A DNA stretch of 64,000 nucleotides from Sporolactobacillus sp. CQH2019. Lineage in GTDB: Bacteria > Bacillota > Bacilli > Bacillales > Sporolactobacillaceae. The first letter of the stretch is position 1. The number at the start of each line of letters is the position of its first letter. The position numbers and the translations under genes are program-made. The stretch is from positions 60,682-124,681 of the forward strand of contig NZ_JARAJZ010000012.1 in assembly GCF_028765345.1 (NCBI RefSeq). Direction: 5' to 3'. This document shows, piece after piece, positions 45,263 to 54,817 of the stretch. The notes under the pieces are model-generated. The model saw nothing but the letters and a program-made list of their open reading frames with translations, did not search any database and had not been told where the DNA came from.

Positions 45263-45556
45263 ATGTGCGCTCCCCCTTGTAATGCTGCGCGGGCCTTCCA
45301 AATATCAGCCTCCGCAAATCATTTTCCCTGTATGAACGATTAATGGATTCGCCTGTCCCCGATCCGCCGAATCAAGCTCCCGGCAAAAGATCCGGCAACG
45401 CCTTTAATATGCCCGCAAACGGTACTCTGTACACCGGAAGGAGACCCATTTATCCATCCGGCCGGGCCGCTCGGGATAAATTGAATGAAAGCCGTCAATA
45501 CTAAAAGAACGGCAAACGCAACATGCCGAATTTTATCAGAAAGCCGTGAAAAACAA

Positions 45557-45727
45557 ATGCCAAAGCATGAAACAGATGCGGAACAGCTGAACAAGCGGGC
45601 CAAATCAGCTGATTTCGACGACGAAGAATTTGCACAGCCGCTTGACGAACATTCGATTGAAGAAAAAGAACGTGCTCAGAGAACCGGCAATGACAGCATC
45701 AGTGAAACAAAGCAGCAAAATAAATAA
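45557..45727 (+). CDS. small acidic hydrophilic protein
   Basis: A 56-aa, highly charged, cysteine-free protein (MPKHETDAEQLNKRAKSAD at the N-terminus, middle FDDEEFAQPLDEHSIEEKE). A longer in-frame start exists at 45485. No strong ribosome binding site. The composition recalls small YfhD-like or spore-associated proteins of Bacillus, but I cannot assign a family. The perfect terminator directly after the stop supports it being a real transcription unit. Confidence 0.5.
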   Translation: MPKHETDAEQLNKRAKSADFDDEEFAQPLDEHSIEEKERAQRTGNDSISETKQQNK

Positions 45728-45733
45728 GTCGTC

Positions 45734-45772
45734 AAAAGGGATCCGCGGACAATCGCACGGATCCCTTTTGAT
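45734..45772 (+). terminator. terminator after small acidic ORF
   Basis: AAAAGGGATCCG pairs perfectly with CGGATCCCTTTT around 12 bases and is followed by TGATTG. It starts seven bases after the stop. Confidence 0.8.
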
Positions 45773-45901
45773 TGTGAGAATCAGCCATTAAAAAAGCCCG
45801 TGCATTCATTATACCAAAAACGTTCGGAACGGTGCGGTTTAACACCTTCCCTCCGATCAGAAATCAGCCGGATTGAGCCGGCATGCAAAAATGGCTGTTT
45901 C

Positions 45902-47257
45902 TTAATTCTTAAAGGAATGGATCGGTGCGGGAATACGCCCGCCGCGCACGATGAAATCCGCCGATGAACGGCCGTTCACCGCCATGACCGGTGCATGGCC
46001 GAGCAGCCCGCCGAATTCGACGCTGTCTCCCACTTTTTTGCCCGGTGCAGGGATTACCCGTACAGCCGTGGTCTTATTATTAATCACGCCGATGGCCGCT
46101 TCGTCGGCGATCATCGCGGAAATAGTTTCGGCGGGCGTGTCCCCGGGAATGGCGATCATATCCAGGCCGACCGAGCAAACCGCGGTCATCGCCTCCAGTT
46201 TCTCCAGATTGAGGGAACGGTTTTCGACGGCTTCAATCATGCCCGCATCCTCGGAAACCGGTATAAAGGCACCGCTCAGGCCGCCGACATGGCTGCATGC
46301 CATAACCCCGCCCTTCTTCACCGCATCATTCAGCAGGGCAAGCGCCGCCGTCGTTCCGTGCGTGCCTGCGGACTCCAGTCCCATTTCTTCAAGAATGCGG
46401 GCGACGGAATCGCCGACGGCCGGCGTGGGGGCGAGAGAAAGATCGACAATGCCGAACGGCACGCCGAGTCGTTTCGAGGCCTCCTGGCCGACAAGCTGGC
46501 CCATGCGCGTAATTTTAAACGCAATCTTCTTGATCGTTTCCGAAACGACATCGAAGCGCTCTCCCTTTACTTTCTCTAGCGCCCTCTTGACCACTCCGGG
46601 CCCGCTGACGCCGACATTGAGAATGCAGTCGGCTTCTCCGATACCGTGGAAAGCTCCGGCCATGAACGGATTATCTTCAACGGCATTGGCAAAAACAACC
46701 AGTTTGGCGCATCCCAGCCCCTGCCGGTCTGCCGTCAGTTCCGCCGTTTTCCTGATGATCCGTCCCATTTCCGCGACCGCATCCATGTTAATTCCCGATC
46801 GCGTCGAACCGACATTAACCGAAGAACAGACACGTTCCGTCGTCCGAAGCGCGTCGGGAATCGACCGGATCAGGCGCCGGTCGCCGGCCGTATATCCTTT
46901 CTGGACCAGTGCGCTGAATCCGCCGATAAAATTAACCCCGGTTGCCTTTGCCGCCCGATCGAGCGTTTCGGCATAGGCAGTATAGTCCGTATCTCCCGAC
47001 GCACCGGCAACAAGCGCAATAGGCGTCACGGAAATACGCTTATGTATGATCGGAATGCCGAATTCATCGGCGATGTCTTCGCCGGTCTTGACCAAGTGTT
47101 CCGCAAGCCGTGTGATTTTGTCGTATATCTTTTTTCTTGCCTTCGAACCGTCGCTTTCAATACAGTCCAAAAGAGAAATACCCATCGTGATTGTCCGGAT
47201 ATCCAGTTTTTCTTCTTCAATCATCCGGATTGTTTCCAGTATTTTTGTCGTCTCCAT
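45902..47257 (-). CDS. UPF0210 (PFL-family) protein
   Basis: Cytosolic protein of 451 aa belonging to a widely conserved family of unknown function distantly related to pyruvate formate-lyase folds. Family blocks seen: [12 protein letters not shown] at the N-terminus, [43 protein letters not shown] and the C-terminal GLLGHAPVM. Normal length. GGAGG lies 13 bases before the ATG, a long spacing. It follows the ACT-domain gene by 21 bases; this pair is conserved across Firmicutes. Confidence 0.88.
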   Translation of the reverse strand: METTKILETIRMIEEEKLDIRTITMGISLLDCIESDGSKARKKIYDKITRLAEHLVKTGEDIADEFGIPIIHKRISVTPIALVAGASGDTDYTAYAETLDRAAKATGVNFIGGFSALVQKGYTAGDRRLIRSIPDALRTTERVCSSVNVGSTRSGINMDAVAEMGRIIRKTAELTADRQGLGCAKLVVFANAVEDNPFMAGAFHGIGEADCILNVGVSGPGVVKRALEKVKGERFDVVSETIKKIAFKITRMGQLVGQEASKRLGVPFGIVDLSLAPTPAVGDSVARILEEMGLESAGTHGTTAALALLNDAVKKGGVMACSHVGGLSGAFIPVSEDAGMIEAVENRSLNLEKLEAMTAVCSVGLDMIAIPGDTPAETISAMIADEAAIGVINNKTTAVRVIPAPGKKVGDSVEFGGLLGHAPVMAVNGRSSADFIVRGGRIPAPIHSFKN

Positions 47258-47278
47258 CGTTGTTCAAGAACCTCCGTA

Positions 47279-47548
47279 TCATAGACTGTGCATCGAAGTA
47301 AAAATTTCTTCTCTCTGAATTTTAATCTGAACGTTCAGTGCCTCGCCCTTCTCGGACAGCACTCTTTTAATTTCGCCGAAATTCTCGGCCGCTTTCGATA
47401 AGTCGAGAATCATCATCATAGTAAAATAGCCGTTCATAATCGTCTGCGTCACATCCAGAATATTGATTTCAAAGTCTGCAAGCTGGCTGCTGACGCCGGC
47501 AATGATGCCTACGTTGTCCTTGCCGATTACTGTTAAAATAGCTTTCAC
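47279..47548 (-). CDS. ACT-domain protein (UPF0237)
   Basis: An 89-aa single ACT domain (MKAILTVIGKDNVGIIAGVS, then INILDVTQTIMNGYFTMMMI), a small-ligand, often amino-acid, sensing fold. GTG start with GGGAG upstream. It precedes the UPF0210 gene and probably forms a ligand-sensing partner of that protein (inference from conserved pairing). Confidence 0.9.
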   Translation of the reverse strand: MKAILTVIGKDNVGIIAGVSSQLADFEINILDVTQTIMNGYFTMMMILDLSKAAENFGEIKRVLSEKGEALNVQIKIQREEIFTSMHSL

Positions 47549-47636
47549 TGTCTTTCGCTCCCATCATTTCAATGATTGCCGGTATGCCAGGACACCCGGA
47601 TCCGTCGGATCGAGCCGCCTGTTTTTCAGCCGTCAT

Positions 47637-47665
47637 TTGACAAAAAAGATCTTTTCCTTTATTAT
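47637..47665 (+). promoter_or_regulatory. tRNA-Gly promoter
   Basis: TTGACA (47637-47642), 17 bases, TATTAT (47660-47665), about 20 bases before the tRNA. Consensus -35 as usual for stable RNA genes. Confidence 0.75.
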
Positions 47666-47686
47666 AATTTTTGTCTTCAACAGCAT

Positions 47687-47757
47687 GCGGGTGTAGTTTA
47701 ATGGTAAAATTAGAGCTTCCCAAGCTCTCGTCGTGGGTTCGATTCCCATCACCCGCT
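47687..47757 (+). tRNA. tRNA-Gly (anticodon CCC)
   Basis: A 71-base cloverleaf: acceptor GCGGGTG/CACCCGC with discriminator T, D-arm with GTTTAATGGTAAAAT, anticodon stem AGAGC/GCTCT around TTCCCAA (anticodon CCC, reading GGG), and T-arm TGGG-TTCGATT-CCCA. CCA is not encoded. Confidence 0.95.
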
Positions 47758-47771
47758 TATCATGTTTTCGG

Positions 47772-47798
47772 AAAGGAGCGAACGATTCGCTCCTTTTT
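47772..47798 (+). terminator. tRNA-Gly terminator
   Basis: AAAGGAGCGAA pairs with TTCGCTCCTTT around a four-base loop, followed by TT. It lies 15 bases after the tRNA. Confidence 0.85.
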
Positions 47799-47817
47799 GC
47801 TTTGTCCCGCGGCCCGG

Positions 47818-48423
47818 TCAGATGCTGGTTACTTTGCCGAAGCTGCCTAAATGATCGATCCGGTTATAGTCGATGATCTGCCAGGAGCTTCCGTCTGAAA
47901 TGATATGACTGATGCATGTGTTGAACAGTTTTGTTTTCCCGGTTCCGATTCTGCCTTCCGACAGCAGTGCCAGAATGGTGTTAATCAGGCCGCCGTGCGC
48001 CACAAGCAGAATAAGTCCGTCCGGAAAACGCCTTCTGATCCCTTCCAGCCCGCTCATGGCACGCTTCTCTATCTGATCGAACGGTTCCATCCCCGGGATC
48101 CTGCCGTCCGGAAAATGGCTGTCACGCTCCTGAACGGTCATTCCCGACGCCAGTCCGTAGTCTTTCTCGGTAAAGTCGCCGCTTTCAAACATAGGAAGGC
48201 CGCCGATATATCCGTTGACAATCCGGGCCGTTTCCTTTGCCCTGGCCAGCGGGCTCGTAAATACGGCGGCAAATTCCGTACGCTGCAGATACTGCCCGAC
48301 TCTTTCCGCCTGTTCTTTTCCTTTGGCATTCAAGGGAATATCTTCGCGTCCCTGCAGTCTTCCGGCCGCATTCCACTCCGTTTCTCCATGCCTGAGGAGG
48401 CATATCGCTGTCAATTCATTCAT
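47818..48423 (-). CDS. histidine phosphatase family protein (phosphoglycerate mutase-like)
   Basis: Cytosolic phosphatase of about 201 aa. The phospho-His motif LLRHGETEWN lies near the N-terminus, the acid/base region is SGDFTEKDYGLASG, and the second catalytic His is in LLVAHGGLIN. Substrate unknown (phosphoglycerate, alpha-ribazole phosphate or others). ATG 48423 sits directly against GGAGG, which is unusually close; an upstream GTG at 48483 lacks a site, so the start remains uncertain. Confidence 0.82.
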   Translation of the reverse strand: MNELTAICLLRHGETEWNAAGRLQGREDIPLNAKGKEQAERVGQYLQRTEFAAVFTSPLARAKETARIVNGYIGGLPMFESGDFTEKDYGLASGMTVQERDSHFPDGRIPGMEPFDQIEKRAMSGLEGIRRRFPDGLILLVAHGGLINTILALLSEGRIGTGKTKLFNTCISHIISDGSSWQIIDYNRIDHLGSFGKVTSI

Positions 48424-48829
48424 CCTCCATCTGCTGAAACTGTCTGAAGCGCCGGCCCGGTACCGGCAAGGCTTCCCCGGCACTTCAGCCTGACAAACTG
48501 TGTAAATTCATTATAACGAAAAAACAGAACTTGTGCGCTGATAAATTCCGCATTTTTTTTGCCGGCTTATTTGAGAGACATAAAAATTTTTTTCAATTTA
48601 AACCATGCAGACAAGGCCAGACACTGCTGTGCGTCCATCAGGCCGCCGGCTCCTCCCCAGGCAAATTTTTAAAAGGCTCTTTCCAAAAAGCCGGATGATT
48701 TCAATACGCACCCCATCGGACAGAATTGAAACCCAGATCGGCACAATAAAGGAGGTGAGCATACTGCGCCAGCATGCCGCGGTTTTATGGTATGATAAGC
48801 GTTAACTGAATAAATGAGGTGAATAAAAA
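48424..48829. other. intergenic region without assigned gene
   Basis: About 400 bases between divergent genes. A good AAAGGAGGTG occurs near 48751, but the frame after it ends after 16 codons and matches nothing I know. TATGAT near 48791 is a plausible -10 for the following DsbA-family gene. Confidence 0.35.
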
Positions 48830-49549
48830 GTGAAGATAGAAGTATGGTCCGATTTTGTCTGCCCATTCTGTTATATAGGAAAACATCGTTTAGAGAACGC
48901 TTTGGCGCAATTTCCGCATAAAGATCAGACGAACATTGAATGGAGGAGCTTCGAACTTGATCCGAATGCCCCCGTTTACTCCGGGCTGCGCATTGAAGAC
49001 ATTCTTGCAAAAAAATACGGAATATCCATCGAACAGGCAAAACAGGCGAATCAAGGCGTCGCCGCTCAGGCAGCGGAACTCGGCCTGCTGTTTGATTTCG
49101 AAAAAATGAAACCGACGAATTCATTTGATGCGCATCGGCTCGCCAAGTATGCAAAAACTCAGAACCGGGACGCAGTCCTTTCCGAAAAACTTTTCAAAGC
49201 GCATTTCACGGAAGGCCGGGATATCGGCGATCGCAAGACACTATCGGCCCTTGCGGAATCCGCCGGACTCGACCGCACAGAAGCGGAGAAGGTCCTGCAG
49301 GATCAAAAGGCATTTGCCGATGATGTCCGAAAGGACGAGGCACTTGCCCGTCAATACGGGATCACCGGCGTTCCTTTCTTCCTCTTCAATTCGAAATATG
49401 CCGTTTCAGGCGCACAACCGCCGGAGACTTTTCGATCCGCCTTAGAAACGGCGTGGCAGGAAGAGGCCGCATCACCTGCCTTTCAGGATCTTTCGACTGA
49501 AAAAGATGTTACATGTGCGGACGGAAGCTGCGTCATTCCTGAAAAATAA
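48830..49549 (+). CDS. DsbA-family oxidoreductase, FrnE-like
   Basis: Cytoplasmic thiol oxidoreductase/isomerase of 239 aa (no signal peptide). The active site is CPFC in WSDFVCPFCYIGK; the helical insertion and ITGVPFFLFNSKYAVSGAQ with the cis-Pro are FrnE-type. A C-terminal pair, DVTCADGSC, gives a second redox cysteine couple. GTG start with GAGGTG seven bases upstream. Monocistronic. Confidence 0.9.
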   Translation: MKIEVWSDFVCPFCYIGKHRLENALAQFPHKDQTNIEWRSFELDPNAPVYSGLRIEDILAKKYGISIEQAKQANQGVAAQAAELGLLFDFEKMKPTNSFDAHRLAKYAKTQNRDAVLSEKLFKAHFTEGRDIGDRKTLSALAESAGLDRTEAEKVLQDQKAFADDVRKDEALARQYGITGVPFFLFNSKYAVSGAQPPETFRSALETAWQEEAASPAFQDLSTEKDVTCADGSCVIPEK

Positions 49550-49766
49550 ACGGAGGCCGTTTTGCCCCACAACGGAGACAAGCCCCCCGAACAGAAAAAG
49601 CCTGAGCCGAACCGAAGAATGAGAAATAGGAGCCGGCGAATTTATAAAGCGCTCAGCAATCGATTTTCGGCAATAAGGCAGCTGATTGGGCAAAGCACGG
49701 ATTAATCAACGATACCGTGCCTCGCCTCTTCTTTTCACACATTTTTCTTTCCTATATAAAAAGTAT

Positions 49767-49812
49767 AAAGGTGTCCTATAAAGCAGGCTTTCTGACTCTA
49801 TAGGACACCTTT
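49767..49812. terminator. bidirectional terminator between frnE-like gene and ABC operon
   Basis: AAAGGTGTCCTATA pairs perfectly with TATAGGACACCTTT around 18 bases. It lies between the convergent frnE-like gene and the nucleoside ABC operon. The T-tracts are short. Confidence 0.75.
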
Positions 49813-49848
49813 AATACAGCGCTTTTTTTATATTCCAGAGACTCGCCG

Positions 49849-50814
49849 TTATCTCTGTCCTTTAACATACGGGATCCCGTCTGCCTTCGGCGGCTCGGCG
49901 CGCCCGACAAATCCTGTCAGAACAATAAGCGTCAGAACATAGGGCGCGATCATCATCACAACCGATGGAAGCCGGTCAATATAAGGAATCTGCTGACTCG
50001 TGATACTGAGCGCCTGGGCGAACCCGAAGAAAAGCGAGGCGCCCATCGCGCCGATCGGATGCCATTTGCCGAACACCATGGCGGCAAGCGCCAGGAAGCC
50101 CTGGCCGGCAATGGTCGAAACATTGTAATTCGCCGTAATCGTCACCAGGTAAACGGCGCCGCCGATTCCGCCGAAAAAGCCGCTCAGCATGACGCCGATA
50201 TAGCGCATGCGGGTGACATTGATACCCAGCGTATCCGCCGCGGCAGGATGCTCGCCGACAGAACGCAGACGAAGACCGAAAGTAGTCTTGAAAATGATAT
50301 ACCAGACAGCAAACGACACCAATATTGCAAGATAAGACGTATAGGTGACCTGCTGAAAGAAAATAGGGCCGACGATCGGAATATTGGATAGTAAAGGAAC
50401 GCTGATTTTATTAATATTGTGCGCAATGTAAGGCGTCTGTCCATTCCCGTTATAAATCAGCTTAACAAGAAATATTGTCAGTCCCGCCGCCAGAAAATTG
50501 AGAGCAACGCCGCTGACCGTCTGATCCGCTCTGAAAGTGATCGAGACGACGGCATGGATCAAAGAAAAAATGGCTCCGGCAACCGCCGCAATAAGAATGG
50601 CGATCCATGGCGAAGCATTGCCCAGACCCGCATGTTCAAGGAACAATGTGGCGATCGCCGCCGTGAATGCACCGACGGACATCAAGCCTTCCAGGCCAAT
50701 GTTGACAACCCCGGAACGCTCAGAAAAAACACCGCCCAATGACGTGAAAATTAACGGCGCCGCCGTCAAAAGCGTCGAAGGAACAATGATCGCAAGAACT
50801 TCAAGAATGCTCAA
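49849..50814 (-). CDS. nucleoside-type ABC transporter permease 2 (NupQ-like)
   Basis: Membrane permease of 321 aa of the BPD_transp_2 family with eight to ten helices; the segment GGVFSERSGVVNIGLEGLM near the N-terminus is diagnostic of BMP-type nucleoside importers. It overlaps the upstream permease gene by four bases. Last gene of the operon, before a terminator. Confidence 0.92.
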   Translation of the reverse strand: MSILEVLAIIVPSTLLTAAPLIFTSLGGVFSERSGVVNIGLEGLMSVGAFTAAIATLFLEHAGLGNASPWIAILIAAVAGAIFSLIHAVVSITFRADQTVSGVALNFLAAGLTIFLVKLIYNGNGQTPYIAHNINKISVPLLSNIPIVGPIFFQQVTYTSYLAILVSFAVWYIIFKTTFGLRLRSVGEHPAAADTLGINVTRMRYIGVMLSGFFGGIGGAVYLVTITANYNVSTIAGQGFLALAAMVFGKWHPIGAMGASLFFGFAQALSITSQQIPYIDRLPSVVMMIAPYVLTLIVLTGFVGRAEPPKADGIPYVKGQR

Positions 50815-51878
50815 TTTTTATGCCCCCTCATTGAAAAACGAAGCAGTGCCCATTTAATTACATAGCTGGATCCGACAAAGAAAATAATAAGGGCAATAAC
50901 GATCTGAATCAGTTCAACAGGCACGCCCGCCACCGATTGCATCGTCAGCCCGCCTGTCTGCAGCCCTGCAAACAGCGCTCCGGCGAGAATGACACCGACG
51001 GGCGTGTTCAGCCCCAGAAGGGCAACGGCAATTCCGTTAAACCCGATACCGGTAAACGTCGAATTAATCATCATATACTGGTATGTGCCCAGTCCTTCCA
51101 TTGCACCGGCAAGTCCGGCAAATATGCCTGAGATAGTCAGCGACAGAATGATATTGCTGCTGACATTCATTCCCGCGTACTTTGAGGCGTCCGGGCTGAA
51201 GCCGACCGACCGAAGTTCATAACCTCTCGTTGTTTTCCACAGGATAAACCACATGGCGGCTGCAGCAAGGATGGCAACGATAAAGCCCCAGTGCAGCCTG
51301 GAGCCCTGCGTCAGATTGGCGAGGGCCGGAGAAGCGAGCGACGCTGAAGAAGGAATCGTCGGCGTTCGTTCGCCTTCTGTATAGAGAAAATTTTTGATGA
51401 GATAGCTGGTCGTATAGAGGGCGATATAGTTCATCATAATGGTCGAAATGACCTCATGGACTTTGAAGCGTGCTTTCAGGAATCCCGGAAGAAAGCCCCA
51501 TAGTCCCCCGGCAGCCCCGCCTGCCAGGATGCAGAGCGGAAGCAGAATAACTTTGGGTAGCCCGGCCAGCACAATCGCCGCCGCAACCGATGCAAACCAT
51601 CCGACAAGCAGCTGTCCCTCAACACCGATATTAAACAGACCCGTGCGGAAGGCAAAAGCTACGGCAAGTCCCGCCAGGACCAGCGGAATCATGGCACGGA
51701 TTGTTTCCCCCGCATAATAGGGCTGAAGAAAAATGGATTGAACAATGGATCCATAGGCCAAAAGCGGATTGTAGCCCGCAGCCACCATGATCACGGCGCC
51801 GCAGAGCAGGCCCAGCACCACGGACACAATAGGCACCAGAAGCTTCATCCACTGAAGTTTACTCAGCATTTTACTCAT
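50811..51878 (-). CDS. nucleoside-type ABC transporter permease 1 (NupP-like)
   Basis: Membrane permease of 355 aa. FRTGLFNIGVEGQLLVG is the counterpart of the motif in the partner permease, and the KFKVHEVISTIMMNYIA-type segment (ARFKVHEVISTIMMNYIALY) is typical. It overlaps both the ATPase gene and the second permease gene by four bases, so all three are translationally coupled. Confidence 0.92.
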   Translation of the reverse strand: MSKMLSKLQWMKLLVPIVSVVLGLLCGAVIMVAAGYNPLLAYGSIVQSIFLQPYYAGETIRAMIPLVLAGLAVAFAFRTGLFNIGVEGQLLVGWFASVAAAIVLAGLPKVILLPLCILAGGAAGGLWGFLPGFLKARFKVHEVISTIMMNYIALYTTSYLIKNFLYTEGERTPTIPSSASLASPALANLTQGSRLHWGFIVAILAAAAMWFILWKTTRGYELRSVGFSPDASKYAGMNVSSNIILSLTISGIFAGLAGAMEGLGTYQYMMINSTFTGIGFNGIAVALLGLNTPVGVILAGALFAGLQTGGLTMQSVAGVPVELIQIVIALIIFFVGSSYVIKWALLRFSMRGHKN

Positions 51879-53398
51879 GCCCGCGCCCCCTCTGTTTTGC
51901 GGCCGGCCATCAGCAAGCCGAGTTCATTTTCATTGGTTTCTTTCGGATTGACAATATCGATAATACGTCCTTCGAAAATGACGGCAATACGGTCGCTCAA
52001 GTGAAGGATTTCATCCAGTTCAAACGAAACAAGCAGTACCGCTTTCCCCTTCTCCTTCTCTTCAAGCAGTTTTCCGTGTATAAACTCAATGGCTCCGATA
52101 TCAAGCCCGCGGGTCGGCTGCGCTGCAACGAGCAGCTGCGGGCTGCGGTCCACTTCGCGGGCGACAATCACTTTTTGCTGGTTGCCTCCGGACAGCGAAC
52201 GCGCCAGGGTATGCTCGCCGGGCGTCCGCACGTCATATTCATGGATCAGTTGTCTCGCTTTTTTTGAAATCACCTTATTGTTCAGTACGCCCGCATACGA
52301 ATAGGGCTGTTTATAGTAAGTCTGAAGAACCATGTTCTCGCCGATTGAAAAGTCCAGCACCAGCCCGTGTTTCTGCCGGTCTTCTGGAATATAGCCCAGT
52401 CCTGCTTCAATGATTTTTCTGGTTTTACAGTGGGTCACATCATTGCCGTTGATTTCAATGGCGCCTTCTTTTACTTTTCGAAGTCCCGCAATCGCCTCAA
52501 CGAGCTCCGTCTGGCCGTTGCCGTCCACACCGGCGATGCCCATAATTTCCCCGCCGTGTACGGTCAGATTCAGCTGATTCAATGCTTTGACCCTTCTGGT
52601 ATCCAGCACAGTCAGGTTCCTGATCTCAAGCACTTTTTCCTTGGGCTCATAAGGCGCGTTATTAATCTGGACGTTCACCTTTCGGCCGACCATCATATCT
52701 GCCAGGTCGCCCGGATTCGTCTCGCCGATACCGACAGTGCCGATTATTTTCCCGCGGCGGATGACGGTGCAGCGGTCGCATGCCTCAAAGATCTCTTTAA
52801 GTTTGTGCGTAATCAGAATGATCGATTTGCCTTCTTTGACAAGACGCTTCATGATGTCAATCAATTCTTTGATTTCAAGCGGTGTCAGCACGGCTGTCGG
52901 CTCATCGAAAATCAGGATATCCGATCCGCGGTACAGCGTCTTGAGAATCTCCACACGCTGCTGCATACCCACTGTTATGTCCTCCACTTTTTTTGCCGGA
53001 TCCACGTCAAGTCCGTATTTTTCCGACAGATCCCTGGCAATCTTTACGGCTCCGGCCATGTCCAGCCTGCCGTGAATCGTCGGCTCTCTGCCCAGTATGA
53101 TATTTTCAGCAACTGTAAATTTTTCGACAAGCATGAAATGCTGATGAACCATCCCGATTCCGAGACGATTGGCATCATTCGGATCGGCAATCCGCACTTT
53201 TTTCCCGTGAACATAGATTTCACCTTCATCCGGCTGGTAAAGGCCGAACAGCACATTCATCAGCGTCGATTTTCCCGCCCCGTTTTCCCCGAAAAGAGCA
53301 TGTATTTCTCCTTCCTTCACCTGAAGGGTAATATCGTCATTGGCGATAATACCGGGAAATGCTTTCCTGATATGCTTCATCTCAATCGCGTAGGGCAT
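51875..53398 (-). CDS. nucleoside-type ABC transporter ATPase, two ABC domains (NupO-like)
   Basis: ATPase of 507 aa with two fused nucleotide-binding domains. Domain 1: Walker A GENGAGKST and Walker B ILIFDEPTAVLTP. Domain 2 from about residue 255: GVDGNGQTEL, signature LSGGNQQKVIVAREV and LVAAQPTRGLDIGAIE. Typical of ribose/nucleoside importers, where the second site is degenerate. It lies 339 bases after the binding-protein gene with a hairpin between. Confidence 0.93.
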   Translation of the reverse strand: MPYAIEMKHIRKAFPGIIANDDITLQVKEGEIHALFGENGAGKSTLMNVLFGLYQPDEGEIYVHGKKVRIADPNDANRLGIGMVHQHFMLVEKFTVAENIILGREPTIHGRLDMAGAVKIARDLSEKYGLDVDPAKKVEDITVGMQQRVEILKTLYRGSDILIFDEPTAVLTPLEIKELIDIMKRLVKEGKSIILITHKLKEIFEACDRCTVIRRGKIIGTVGIGETNPGDLADMMVGRKVNVQINNAPYEPKEKVLEIRNLTVLDTRRVKALNQLNLTVHGGEIMGIAGVDGNGQTELVEAIAGLRKVKEGAIEINGNDVTHCKTRKIIEAGLGYIPEDRQKHGLVLDFSIGENMVLQTYYKQPYSYAGVLNNKVISKKARQLIHEYDVRTPGEHTLARSLSGGNQQKVIVAREVDRSPQLLVAAQPTRGLDIGAIEFIHGKLLEEKEKGKAVLLVSFELDEILHLSDRIAVIFEGRIIDIVNPKETNENELGLLMAGRKTEGARA

Positions 53399-53678
53399 TT
53401 CTCTGTCTCCAATCTCAAATTATGTACTTGATGTTCTTGATTAGATAGATGACAAGCAACTCAATAAACCACGTATACCGTTCATTATATTGGCTGAAGA
53501 AGTCTTCAAATGAGTGCCGAATGTTGAAATGGAGACTGCTTATAATTTGTCATGCGGATCGTGCATTTAAAAAAGTCATGAATGAAAATCCCGCGGCTCC
53601 TCGAGACACGGACCGTAACAGAGGATTCCGGCCGATTATTAGACGATTTCTTAAACAGGCACTTAAGAAAACAGCCCT

Positions 53679-53724
53679 AAAAATAACAATAATGATGGAT
53701 GGGGCGCCATCCGCCTCATCCATC
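53679..53724 (-). terminator. attenuating hairpin between binding-protein and ATPase genes
   Basis: On the minus strand GATGGATG pairs with CATCCATC around 15 bases and is followed by ATTATTGTTATTTTT. It begins about 14 bases after the binding-protein stop. Partial termination or 3'-end protection would give an excess of the lipoprotein over the membrane subunits, as is common for ABC importers. The rest of 53399-53678 holds nothing recognised. Confidence 0.6.
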
Positions 53725-53737
53725 AGGTCAGTGCATC

Positions 53738-54817
53738 TTACTTCAAGTTAGAAAGATATGTTTGATATTCCCGGTCTGTTGTCGGCACCTTGATGCTGCC
53801 GTCAATAATTTTCTGTTTGTAGGCATTCACACGATCAAGCACGTTCTGAGGCATGTTCTTTGTTGTCGGAGCGATACCGACGCCGTTTTCTTTCAGCCCG
53901 TACATAAGCACCTGGCCGCCGGGGAATTTACCTGCCTTGGCTTTCGTTGCAACATCATAGATGGCTTTGTCTACGCGTTTAACCATTGAAGTTAACGTAA
54001 CGTTTTGAGGAAGTCCCTGAGCATACTGATCCTTGTCGACACCGATGACCCAGACCTTCTTTCCGTTCTTTGTCCGGTCTTTTGCTTCGGTAAATACGCC
54101 GTTCCCGGTGTCGCCTGCTGAAGCATAAATAATGTCTGCGCCCTTCGTATACATCGTTGAAGCAATAGCCTGCCCCTTATCGGGAGCATTGAAGGCACCT
54201 GCATACTGGACATCGATGCTCGCCTTCGGGTTAACCGCCTTGACCCCGGCTTTGAAACCATTTTCGAACTTTTTAATCAGGGCCGAATTAACACCGCCGA
54301 TAAAACCGACCTGATTTGTTTTTGTCATCATACCGGCCACAACGCCGACGAGGAACGAACCCTGCTCTTCCTTAAAAGTTATGCTGGCCACATTTTTCAG
54401 CGGCTTATTGTCCTTTCCTACAGCAACCGCATCAATGATGCCGAGTTTGGCATTAGGATTCTGTTCAGCCACATTCTGTACATCATTCTGCATCAGGAAG
54501 CCAATGCCGAAGACCACATTATAGCTCTGATGGACGAGCTGATTCAGGTTCGGAGAATAATCGGATGCCTGTGTCGACTGAAGATACTTGACATCCGTTC
54601 CCACTTTTAACCGGTTAGCCTTGGCAAAGCTCTGCAGGCCTTCCCATGAAGACTGGTTAAAAGATTTGTCATTCACACCGCCGGTATCCGTAACCATTCC
54701 GGCCTTAAAAGTGCTCTTGCCGGCAGTGTCTGCGGTCGTGCCGCCGCCGCAGCCTGCGAGAATTGTCGCAAGGACGACAACGCATGCTGCAAGGATCGCT
54801 ATTCTCTTTTTGAACAC
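53738..54817 (-). CDS. BMP-family nucleoside-binding lipoprotein
   Basis: Extracytoplasmic lipoprotein of 359 aa (BmpA/Med family). The signal peptide ends in the lipobox ILAGCGG; the mature protein begins FKAGMVTDTGGVNDKSFNQSSW, the family signature, and KVGFIGGV-like NQVGFIGGVNSALIKKFENGF follows. GTG start with AGGGGGAG upstream. Ligand expected to be purine or pyrimidine nucleosides. No riboswitch was seen in the 54818-55248 gap; a -10-like TATAGT lies near 54866 on the minus strand. Confidence 0.92.
   Translation of the reverse strand: MFKKRIAILAACVVVLATILAGCGGGTTADTAGKSTFKAGMVTDTGGVNDKSFNQSSWEGLQSFAKANRLKVGTDVKYLQSTQASDYSPNLNQLVHQSYNVVFGIGFLMQNDVQNVAEQNPNAKLGIIDAVAVGKDNKPLKNVASITFKEEQGSFLVGVVAGMMTKTNQVGFIGGVNSALIKKFENGFKAGVKAVNPKASIDVQYAGAFNAPDKGQAIASTMYTKGADIIYASAGDTGNGVFTEAKDRTKNGKKVWVIGVDKDQYAQGLPQNVTLTSMVKRVDKAIYDVATKAKAGKFPGGQVLMYGLKENGVGIAPTTKNMPQNVLDRVNAYKQKIIDGSIKVPTTDREYQTYLSNLK

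Noticed and set aside
45951-46976. 341-codon plus-strand frame opposite UPF0210
   Set aside because: Low-complexity Ser/Pro/Ala-rich translation typical of an antisense shadow.
48605-48805. 66-codon plus-strand frame before the FrnE-like gene
   Set aside because: No upstream start signal and no recognisable motif; only an internal AAAGGAGG attracts attention.
52367-53431. 354-codon plus-strand frame opposite the nucleoside ABC ATPase
   Set aside because: Antisense shadow of a clear double-ABC ATPase; no independent motif.
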